Origin: DATKXU01 sp035528905
GTDB taxonomy: Bacteria; Armatimonadota; UBA5829; DTJY01
Length of the DNA stretch: 24,690 nt
Direction: 5' to 3'
NCBI GenBank assembly: GCA_035528905.1
Contig: DATKXU010000058.1
Span: 1-24,690, forward strand
Shown here: piece after piece, positions 6,144 through 12,550 of the stretch
Layout: each line of letters opens with the position of its first letter
Position numbering within the stretch: the first letter of the stretch is position 1
Notes under the pieces: generated by a model
The model's input: only the letters and a program-made list of their open reading frames with translations
Told to the model about the DNA's origin: nothing
Database searches by the model: none
Made by a program: the position numbers and the translations under genes

Positions 6144-7940
6144 ATGGCAAGGAGCGGCTCTTCCCAGATCAAATGGCGTGAGTGGAGCGACGAGGCTTTC
6201 GAGCAGGCCGAAAGGGAGGACAAACTCATCCTCCTCGATATATCGGCGTCCTGGTGTCACTGGTGCCACGTCATGGATCGCAGCACCTACTCGAACCCTC
6301 AGGTCATAGAGATGGTCAGCGAGAAGTTTGTCCCGATCAGGGTTGATGCGGACAAAAGGCCGGACATCCAGTATCGGTATTTGCTGGGCGGTTGGCCCAC
6401 TACGGCCTTCCTGCTCCCGGACGGCAGAATCCTCACTGGGACGACCTTCATCCCATCGGAAGCTATGGTCAACAAGCTCCGGGAGGTGGACATGCTCTAT
6501 CACGAACAGAAGTCCATCGTCGCAATGCATGTTACCAGCATGGCGGCTGAGGCCGAGTATGAGCGCACGGAGGCGGAGTTTGCAGCCGGCAAGCTGGACG
6601 GCCAGGTTGTCGAATCCGTCGCAGCGGCTGTCAAGCAGGCTTTCGACCCGGTGTACGGGGGGTTTGGCGCCGAGCCGAAGTTCCCGTACCCGGATGCCTT
6701 GCGCCTTGCCTTTGTGCAGCACCGGAAGACGGGTGATCGAGACATGCTGGAGATCGCACGCAAGACCCTCGACGGCATGATGGGCATCTACGATGAGATT
6801 TGGGGCGGGTCCTACCGGTACTCGGTGAGCACAGACTGGACTCAGCCCCACTACGAGAAGATGCTCTACGTGCAGGCGGGCGTATTGGACAACTACGTGG
6901 AGGCGTATCACGTCACCGGCGACGATAGGTACGGCGAGGTCGCAGCAGGAATTGAGGCCTACGTCACGCGGTTCCTGTCCGATCAGGAGAGGGGAGGGCT
7001 CTACGGCAGCCAGGATGCGGACATAGGGGGCAATGATCCGAATGCTGATCTCGTGCCTGGGGAGGAGTACTTTCCCAAAGGTGAAGACGAGCGGCTGGCG
7101 ATAGGAGTGCCCTACGTAGACAAGACGATCTACACGGACTGCAACGGGATGATGGCGTCGGCCTACTTCCGCTTGTATCATGTGACTGGCGACAGGCATG
7201 CGCGCGACTTCGCGCTCAAGACCATTGACCGCATCCTTAGCGAGAGCATGCGCGACGGGCGGATGTGTCACTACACCGACGATCAAGCGAGGCTGTTCGG
7301 GTTGCTTTCGGATCAGGTCTATTTCGCTCAGGCGCTCGTGGATGCGTATCAGACCTCCGGCCACAGAACGTATCTCGCCAAGGCCGAGGAGCTTGTCGGC
7401 TTCATGGCAGCGGAGCTTCAGGACGTGGTGGACGGCGGCTTCTACTTCGAGACGTTCGATCCCGGCGCCAGGGGCGGACTCCTGGAGCGGCATAAGCCGT
7501 TCGATGAGAACGTGGCGGCGGTCCGGCTTCTCACGCAGTTGCACTACCTGACTGGCTGCTACACCTATCGGGGACTGGCCGAGCGGACACTGAAGGCGGG
7601 CGCCTACCCGAAGATCGCCGAGAGCATCATCGGTGCGGGGTATGCCCTGGCTCTCGACCTGTTCATGAGCTCTCCAGTGCGCATAGTAGTTGTCGGAAGA
7701 CGGGATGACAAGGAGACCCAGGAGATGCTCGAAACGAGCCTCCACACCTACGAGCCGCAGAAGCTGGTTCAGGTACTCGACCCGGCCGAGGACCCCTTGA
7801 CCATTGGCGAATTGACTTATGAGGCGGCTGAGAAACCGGTCGCTTACGTGTGCGTTCGGAACGTCTGCCGAGAGCCTGTGAAGGGAAGTGAGGAGCTGGC
7901 CGTCGTCCTGGAGAACGTGATCGGCAGAGCACCCTCGTAG
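6144..7940 (+). CDS. DUF255 / thioredoxin-fold protein (YyaL, SPATA20 family)
   Basis: A 598-residue protein with the family architecture. The N-terminal thioredoxin-like domain has SASWCHWCHVM with a C38-x-x-C41 pair; a conserved loop follows (GGWPTTAFLLPDGR, about residue 84). The rest is an alpha/alpha-barrel like that of N-acylglucosamine epimerases and glycosidases, with FGAEPKFPYPD and YEKMLYVQAGVLDNY. The known B. subtilis relative, YyaL, is about 690 residues, so this is a shorter version, missing part of the usual N-terminal segment. The function is not established; a redox or sugar-related role is proposed for the family. ATG 6144 has GGAGG 9 nt upstream. The stop codon is the start of the inverted repeat at 7940-7988. 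Confidence 0.9.
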   Translation: MARSGSSQIKWREWSDEAFEQAEREDKLILLDISASWCHWCHVMDRSTYSNPQVIEMVSEKFVPIRVDADKRPDIQYRYLLGGWPTTAFLLPDGRILTGTTFIPSEAMVNKLREVDMLYHEQKSIVAMHVTSMAAEAEYERTEAEFAAGKLDGQVVESVAAAVKQAFDPVYGGFGAEPKFPYPDALRLAFVQHRKTGDRDMLEIARKTLDGMMGIYDEIWGGSYRYSVSTDWTQPHYEKMLYVQAGVLDNYVEAYHVTGDDRYGEVAAGIEAYVTRFLSDQERGGLYGSQDADIGGNDPNADLVPGEEYFPKGEDERLAIGVPYVDKTIYTDCNGMMASAYFRLYHVTGDRHARDFALKTIDRILSESMRDGRMCHYTDDQARLFGLLSDQVYFAQALVDAYQTSGHRTYLAKAEELVGFMAAELQDVVDGGFYFETFDPGARGGLLERHKPFDENVAAVRLLTQLHYLTGCYTYRGLAERTLKAGAYPKIAESIIGAGYALALDLFMSSPVRIVVVGRRDDKETQEMLETSLHTYEPQKLVQVLDPAEDPLTIGELTYEAAEKPVAYVCVRNVCREPVKGSEELAVVLENVIGRAPS

Positions 7941-7988
7941 TGGTCAGTCGTCAGTGGGTCATACGGTTGGCTGACGACTGGCGATCAC
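7940..7988. repeat. Heptamer array with 10-bp perfect hairpin
   Basis: GTSGTCA-type units begin at the last base of the DUF255 stop codon. CAGTCGTCAG (7945-7954) is perfectly complementary to CTGACGACTG (7971-7980) across a 16-nt loop. No T-run follows, so it is a poor intrinsic terminator. It sits just upstream of the glycosyltransferase start. Confidence 0.75.
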
Positions 7989-8014
7989 GCCTTGGGCGGA
8001 CTGGTGATTGGCTT

Positions 8015-8698
8015 ATGCGCAGAACGTTGGTTGTGATGGCAAAAGCCCCTATACCCGGCGAAGTCAAGACGCGGCTGTGTCCGCCGCTGGATCCGCAGAC
8101 CGCTGCACCGCTCCACGAGTGCTTCGTGCTCGATGTCCTGGAGAAGGCGTCGGCGGTTCCCGACGTAGAGCTGGTCATCTCCTACACGCCTGCCGGGTCT
8201 CGCACTTTCTTCCAGAACGCTGCTCCCCATGCCGCCGGATTCCTACTGCAGAAGGGTAGAGACGCTGGCGAGCAGATGGGGCGATGCTTCCGGCGGCTGT
8301 GCCAGCCGGGGAGGGCGGTTGTTATCATTGGGACTGATTGCCCGACATTGCCTGCGCGCGGCCTGGAACTGGCCTTCGACGCCCTGGCATCAGGCGGGGT
8401 GGACTTTGTAATCGGACCATTGAGCGATGGCGGCTGCTACCTGGTCGGAATGACTTCGCTCCATCCCGAGCTGTTCGCGGATATGGACTGGAACGCAACT
8501 GACGTCCCGGAAAAGAGCATCGAGCACGCTGCCGAACTGGGGCTCGGTTGGTATCGGCTGCCTGAATGGTACAGCGTCGAGCGCCCTGCCGACCTGGCGT
8601 GTCTGAAAGCTGAGCTGCTCGAATGCCCCGTCGGGAACTCTTCCGCGCGGCGTACGGCGGCATTTCTGAAACGCCTGGCGCAATCGGGCCTGGTATAA
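8015..8698 (+). CDS. TIGR04282/DUF2064 family glycosyltransferase
   Basis: From ATG 8015 the product is 227 residues. It opens with MAKAPIPGEVKTRL, the nucleotide-sugar binding start of the TIGR04282 (COG3222, 'arsenosugar biosynthesis-associated') family. It continues with the metal-site motif GTDCPTLP (about residue 110) and GPLSDGGCYLVGM. The GT-A fold is related to MobA-like nucleotidyltransferases. The acceptor is unknown; no arsenic gene is in the window. The frame is open back to 7940, but that stretch is the intergenic inverted repeat and is not family-like, so I place the start at 8015. The ribosome-binding site there is weak. It probably reads through from the DUF255 gene. Confidence 0.85.
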   Translation: MRRTLVVMAKAPIPGEVKTRLCPPLDPQTAAPLHECFVLDVLEKASAVPDVELVISYTPAGSRTFFQNAAPHAAGFLLQKGRDAGEQMGRCFRRLCQPGRAVVIIGTDCPTLPARGLELAFDALASGGVDFVIGPLSDGGCYLVGMTSLHPELFADMDWNATDVPEKSIEHAAELGLGWYRLPEWYSVERPADLACLKAELLECPVGNSSARRTAAFLKRLAQSGLV

Positions 8699-8703
8699 CT
8701 CAA

Positions 8704-8745
8704 GGGAGGGCGAAGCTCTGGGAGGGCGAAGCTCCTGCTGAGCCG
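8704..8745. repeat. Direct repeat GGGAGGGCGAAGCTC, dispersed-type
   Basis: Two exact copies of the 15-mer (8704-8718 and 8720-8734) are followed by CTGCTGAGCC, which can pair with part of the repeat. This resembles a repeat I know from several environmental genomes, where spurious proteins contain WEGEAPAEP. It lies between the glycosyltransferase and the small protein gene. Confidence 0.75.
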
Positions 8746-8767
8746 GATACTGCGAAGGAGGTTACCC

Positions 8768-9067
8768 ATGCCGCAGTATGTGATCGAGCTGTCGGACAGT
8801 CCAAGTGAGTGCGCGGAGGCGCTGGACGACGTCGAGCCCCGTTCGGAGGATCTGCTCGACGGAACCTACTGGAGCTGCGTCTCGCGCGACCACACAGGCC
8901 GCGTTATTGTGGAGGCGGAGAGTGAATCGAAGGCGATCGAGATGGTCCTGCCGGCTCTGCGGGGCAAGGTAAGGATTATGGAAGTCCAAGCCGTGATCCC
9001 CGATTTAGCCCAGTCATTCGACCCGGAGGCGGTGCGGCCCGAAGCCCAGGAGCCCAATGCCTCATGA
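8768..9067 (+). CDS. Small hypothetical protein, 99 residues
   Basis: A soluble, acidic 99-residue protein (MPQYVIELSDSPSEC...). It has strand-helix alternation and a GRVIVEAESESKAIEMVLPALRG segment, a pattern seen in small alpha/beta (ferredoxin-like) proteins such as the DUF4242 type; I cannot assign a family. The C-terminal 20 residues are proline- and glutamate-rich and probably disordered. Coding status is supported by an excellent AAGGAGG (8755-8761) 6 nt before ATG 8768. It is the last gene of the + strand run and converges on the membrane protein gene 33 nt away. Confidence 0.75.
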   Translation: MPQYVIELSDSPSECAEALDDVEPRSEDLLDGTYWSCVSRDHTGRVIVEAESESKAIEMVLPALRGKVRIMEVQAVIPDLAQSFDPEAVRPEAQEPNAS

Positions 9068-9100
9068 GCGCGTAGCCGCGTCCGAGCGGGAGTCCTGTGT

Positions 9101-9763
9101 CTAGTCGAGGTTGATCTTGTATAGGAACACGAGGCCGGTTGGATCCGTATAGTAAGTATCGGGGAAGCCCCATCTGTTCGCAGTTATACCGTCCACGCCT
9201 GCGTACACGCCTGCAGCATAGGCCTTAGCCTTAATCGTTGCTCCTGAGCGAACCGGCTTGGGGGTTCCAAATCTCGCGCGCAGTGTGTTGAGCGCCACGC
9301 CTGGCCCTATCGTGTAGGTGTAAGCCGCGAGAAGCAGGACGACCAGGCCGGCTATTCGCCAGTGCCGCCAGCCATTCAGAGCTTTGCCCACTTCCAAGCG
9401 CGATGAAAGCCATCCTCCGAGCCAGCCCGAACCCGCGACAAGTACCGCTCCTATTAGAATAGCGAGGAGATAAATCAGAATCGAAAGGACGTCCGAGGGT
9501 GGAAAACCAAGCGTCCTCAGGACAGACACGGGTTGCCATTGTAACAGGAACAATCCCAGCAGCCCTGCGAGAGCACCAATCCGGCGCCCGGCGATAAATC
9601 CGGCCGCCATCCAGGGAATTATCAGCAACACCACCATCAGCGTTGTTGCGAAGGCAATACTGCGAGTGCGGAATGGCAAGGACGCAAACCCGAACGGCCC
9701 AGGGCCAACCAGGAGAGCCCCTACGTAGATTCCCACAACCAGTCGGGCCAGAGCGGTAAGCAT
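9101..9763 (-). CDS. Hypothetical integral membrane protein
   Basis: A 220-residue protein with about five hydrophobic segments: residues 3-20, 37-56, 60-76, 88-112 and 134-155. A C-terminal soluble part ends with ...PDTYYTDPTGLVFLYKINLD. I do not recognise a family. A GTG at 9772 would be an alternative start, but it overlaps the GGAGG (9772-9776). That site lies 8 nt before ATG 9763, which I therefore choose. It is 71 nt downstream of srlD on the same strand and may be co-transcribed. A transport role for sugars is not supported by any motif. Confidence 0.75.
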   Translation of the reverse strand: MLTALARLVVGIYVGALLVGPGPFGFASLPFRTRSIAFATTLMVVLLIIPWMAAGFIAGRRIGALAGLLGLFLLQWQPVSVLRTLGFPPSDVLSILIYLLAILIGAVLVAGSGWLGGWLSSRLEVGKALNGWRHWRIAGLVVLLLAAYTYTIGPGVALNTLRARFGTPKPVRSGATIKAKAYAAGVYAGVDGITANRWGFPDTYYTDPTGLVFLYKINLD

Positions 9764-9834
9764 CTGATTCACCTCCGGCAGGCGATATCAACAAAACCCC
9801 TTGTTACGCGGCCAGATAGCTGTTTCTCCCTCGG

Positions 9835-10626
9835 CTACCGCATCTCCTGCCCGCCGGTGACGTTGAGCGCCTGCCCGGTCATATAACTCGCCTGGTCCGA
9901 GGCGAGGAAGACCACAACGTTCGTCACGTCCTCGTAGGTGCATCCGCGGCCGAGCGGGACCTGCTCCTCGTACTTGCGGCGGACCTCTTCCACCGTCATG
10001 TGCCAGCGCTCCGCGTACTGCTCGTAGAGGCTGTCAACCCATAGAGGCGAGTCGAGCAGGTTGCCGGGGCAGACGGCGTTTACGCGGATGCCCGCCGGCG
10101 CGAGCTCGAGAGCCAAACTCTGAGTCAAGCCGATCCCGCCGAACTTGCTCGCCGCGTAGGCGGAGTTCTTGAAGCTGCCCTTCTTGCCTGATTTGGAGTT
10201 GATCTGGATTATGACGCCGCTCTTCCGGGGGATCATGGCCTTTGCCGCCTCGCGGGCGCAGATGAAGTAGCCGACCAGGTTGACATCAATGACCTTCCGC
10301 CAATCAGCGGTGGCGAACTCGACGGCCTCTCCCGCCTTCAGGATCCCGGCGTTGCAGACCATAATGTCAAGCTTGCCCAGCTCCTTGACGGTTCTCTCGA
10401 TCATATCGGCGACTTGCTGGTCGTCGGTCACATCCACCTTCACCGGTATCGCGCGGACGCCCGATTCGGCCTCGATATCCTTTGCCACGGCCTGAGCAGT
10501 ATCGAAGTTGATATCCGCGACGACGACCTTCGCTCCCTCGGCGGCCAATCTCCGCGCGACAGCCTCTCCCAATCCCTGCCCCGCTCCGGTGACAATGGCA
10601 GCCTGTCCAGGCAACCGCTTCTCCAT
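9835..10626 (-). CDS. srlD: Sorbitol-6-phosphate 2-dehydrogenase (SDR family)
   Basis: A 263-residue short-chain dehydrogenase. The cofactor motif TGAGQGLG is at residues 13-20, NAG at 92-94, catalytic Ser144, and Tyr157-x-x-x-Lys161 in SAYAASK. The segments VNLVGYFICARE, IIQINSKSGKKGS, KFGGIGLTQSLALEL, GNLLDSP and MTGQALNVTGGQ agree closely with E. coli SrlD as I recall it. This supports oxidation of D-glucitol 6-phosphate to D-fructose 6-phosphate with NAD+. The start is ATG 10626, preceded by a hexamer tandem that supplies AGGAGTAGG. The frame is open to 10704, but that part is leader. A textbook promoter is at 10708-10736. The SorE-like enzyme upstream would make its substrate. Confidence 0.9.
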   Translation of the reverse strand: MEKRLPGQAAIVTGAGQGLGEAVARRLAAEGAKVVVADINFDTAQAVAKDIEAESGVRAIPVKVDVTDDQQVADMIERTVKELGKLDIMVCNAGILKAGEAVEFATADWRKVIDVNLVGYFICAREAAKAMIPRKSGVIIQINSKSGKKGSFKNSAYAASKFGGIGLTQSLALELAPAGIRVNAVCPGNLLDSPLWVDSLYEQYAERWHMTVEEVRRKYEEQVPLGRGCTYEDVTNVVVFLASDQASYMTGQALNVTGGQEMR

Positions 10627-10629
10627 ATT

Positions 10630-10650
10630 CCTACTCCTACTCGTACTCGT
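10630..10650. repeat. Hexamer tandem carrying the srlD ribosome-binding site
   Basis: Three and a half 6-bp units (on the - strand ACGAGT changing to AGGAGT) run directly into the srlD start. The two units nearest the start supply two overlapping GGAG sites, so slipped-strand changes in unit number could alter translation. Confidence 0.65.
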
Positions 10651-10707
10651 GGATCGAAGAGACACCGCAGACTGCAGTTCCCGACTTGTGAATCCGCGGG
10701 ACAAGTA

Positions 10708-10736
10708 ATATTAACCCGCGCGGGGAAGGCTGTCAA
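10708..10736 (-). promoter_or_regulatory. Promoter of srlD
   Basis: On the - strand a perfect TTGACA (10731-10736) is followed after 17 bp by TAATAT (10708-10713). The expected start is near 10701, giving a leader of about 75 nt before ATG 10626. Confidence 0.8.
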
Positions 10737-10936
10737 GGACAAGTGCCCGCCGAGTGGGAAAGAGAGACATGGCGATGTGGCAAGACGGGGACATAGCGGA
10801 GTGTAGCCAAGGGATCAAGCTTTGCTAGACCGCTTGGGCGTAACAGCCAGCGACCCCTCAGTTGTAGTGGCTCGACTAACCGGCAAATAGCCAATAACCT
10901 CTTCTACTATCTCATCCCTTATCTGCAAGGCCTCGG
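10737..10936. other. Intergenic region upstream of srlD (with the leader, 310 bases without a gene)
   Basis: Together with the srlD promoter and leader (10627-10736) this forms a gap of 310 bases without a gene. It holds an octamer array at 10766-10797 and otherwise nothing I can assign. The DUF4145 gene ends at 10937. Confidence 0.6.
10766..10797. repeat. Octamer array (GACATGGC-like, four units)
   Basis: Four adjacent 8-bp units approximate GACATGGC. The first and fourth are closest to each other (7 of 8 identical) and the third is diverged. This is the weakest of the arrays listed. Confidence 0.5.
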
Positions 10937-11650
10937 TCAGTTGCTGTTGCCACTATGCTTCTTGCTAAGCGCCGTAAGCCTTTGGTTCAAAGCCTGTACC
11001 ATCTTAGGCAGGGTGTACACGTATTCCAGAAGATACTCGATGAGGTCCAACATAGCCTGCGCTGTCTCTTGATCTGGTTCCTTGTCCAGATCGAAGTGAG
11101 CACCAATGTTTCCCCCTTGGCGCAGAGCTTCGGAGAGGGTAATCAGTGGCTTTGATAGATCAACAGACTCGCTCAGTTTGTTAAGTTGCTCCGCAAGCCC
11201 GCCCTTGCGTTCAGGCTCTGGCAGTAAATCGGCAACAATGCCTTCCAAGGTACGCCGACAAAGTGTAGCGGTAGCGCTCCAAACTCCCGCGTTATAAACC
11301 CCTAGACAGCCGTGGTACGCTTTGCGAATGCGTGCTGGCATCAGGTTCTCGCCTTCGATCGGCTGGCGCGGTCGCTGAGGGGCAGGAAAGATCGCGAGGG
11401 TTCCGTCCCCCCTCTTGCTTGAATCATTCGCTGGACCGGGATTGATGACCCAAAAGTAAACAGTTTCCCCACATGATGGGCATTTTGACGTCGCACCCAG
11501 GGTCTTTCTATTATTATCGTAAGTGATGCTTTGTGGGGTGAAACTTGCTAGCACGGCGCAGAACGGGCAGTTGGTATTTACCGCCGTGGGAAACCACCAA
11601 TTCTGCGTACTCTGCCAATCCGGTACCGCAGACTTCTCAAGTTCGTACAC
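10937..11650 (-). CDS. DUF4145 domain protein with N-terminal zinc ribbon
   Basis: A 237-residue protein. Two CxxC pairs (Cys28/Cys31 in NCPFC and Cys57/Cys60 in KCPSC) form a likely zinc ribbon. Residues about 105-225 match DUF4145: ARIRKAYHGCLGVYNAGVWSA, then CRRTLEGIVADLL, then LRQGGNIGAHFD. DUF4145 is a helical HEPN-clan domain often found near or fused to restriction and other defence enzymes, but no such partner is present here. The start is GTG at 11650, with GAGGGAG 9 nt upstream. An extended -10 promoter lies at 11700-11708. Two 60-base stretches counted in the gene are 52-55% GC, a little below its neighbours. Together with the next gene it interrupts the sugar-phosphate genes. Confidence 0.85.
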   Translation of the reverse strand: MYELEKSAVPDWQSTQNWWFPTAVNTNCPFCAVLASFTPQSITYDNNRKTLGATSKCPSCGETVYFWVINPGPANDSSKRGDGTLAIFPAPQRPRQPIEGENLMPARIRKAYHGCLGVYNAGVWSATATLCRRTLEGIVADLLPEPERKGGLAEQLNKLSESVDLSKPLITLSEALRQGGNIGAHFDLDKEPDQETAQAMLDLIEYLLEYVYTLPKMVQALNQRLTALSKKHSGNSN

Positions 11651-11699
11651 TATGATCCACTCCCTCGATAATTGCAGATCTGCTTCGCTAACTTGCCTG

Positions 11700-11708
11700 A
11701 TTATACCA
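11700..11708 (-). promoter_or_regulatory. Extended -10 promoter of the DUF4145 gene
   Basis: On the - strand the sequence reads TGGTATAAT, a perfect extended -10. The -35 region is poor (TGGAAT at 17 bp). The expected start is about 43 nt before the GTG start codon. Confidence 0.6.
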
Positions 11709-11948
11709 CAGGTAAGGCATTTATTCCATAGCGGCGGTCTGCCATCGCTTTACCTCTTCATCTCCCACCCCTGGCAGTGTGGCGTTGGACAAGGCGCGGG
11801 GTGCAGTCAGACCCCGCGCGAGCTCATCTTGCGGAAACGGCGGTCCCGCAGAGAGGAAGGAGATGCTGGGTCGACCGACGAAACGGTAACGATAGCTTGC
11901 ATCTTGTGCCTCATCAACAGAAAATCAGCAAAGCTGAGGTGATTTCCC

Positions 11949-12476
11949 ATGACTACATATGAATTGCCGACCTTTATCTTGATGTGCATCCAGACTGGCG
12001 CGCTTCTACTGGCGGCGGGTGGCGCACTCTGGTACGCTCGTGACAATCGGACGATTCGCGATATAATGCGGGCCCAAATATCAGGTGCTCGTCCCATTCT
12101 GAGAGTCCACCGAGCTTATAACCAGGTGACCTCTGTTTTTAGAGGCTGCGTGGTTCCCGATACCATTATTCTACCTCTCAGCAATTCCGGCTTGGCAGAC
12201 GCAACCGACGTGACCGTTGAGATCAAGACGAGCTGGGATGACGAGCCGGAGCACCAATATCAGCCGATGCTCGGACCGGGAAAGTCCATGGACCCTAGGC
12301 TGTCGAACATCGCTGCGATGGTGGAAGAGAGTATTGCTGCTGGGAAATCCAATCCGCCGCAGCTTGAGATTGCCATCCAGTATAAAGATGCCCAGGGCAA
12401 GGTCTATACCTGTGCGTCCAGGCAGCACTATGAGGTCGACACTTGGTGGATGGTGGATGAGGAGCACAGCAACTAG
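11949..12476 (+). CDS. Hypothetical membrane-anchored protein, 175 residues
   Basis: Residues 7-29 form one transmembrane helix, followed by a charged stretch (RDNRTIRDIMRAQ). The remaining ~120 residues are strand-rich (IILPLSNSGLADATDVTVEIKTSWDD), like a small beta-sandwich with the 'N-x-G-x-x-x-A-x-x-V' pattern of CARDB-like or Ig-like domains. I do not recognise a family. GAGGTGA precedes ATG 11949 at normal spacing. It is divergent from the DUF4145 gene across 298 bp and converges on the SorE-like gene. No close partner explains its role. Confidence 0.7.
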   Translation: MTTYELPTFILMCIQTGALLLAAGGALWYARDNRTIRDIMRAQISGARPILRVHRAYNQVTSVFRGCVVPDTIILPLSNSGLADATDVTVEIKTSWDDEPEHQYQPMLGPGKSMDPRLSNIAAMVEESIAAGKSNPPQLEIAIQYKDAQGKVYTCASRQHYEVDTWWMVDEEHSN

Positions 12477-12550
12477 TCAGACACGCAACTAGGTTTGACA
12501 TCGGTTCAGCGAGTACTACACTTGTAGGCTTGCGCCCTAGCCTAGCGGGT

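Noticed and set aside
6015..7745. 576-codon open frame on the - strand opposite the DUF255 gene
   Set aside because: Its translation has no recognisable domain, and it is fully antisense to a gene with clear family motifs. GC-rich codon use on the + strand explains it.
7940..8014. Upstream extension of the glycosyltransferase by 25 residues
   Set aside because: It is the heptamer inverted repeat in translation; the family starts at MRRTLVVMAKAP.
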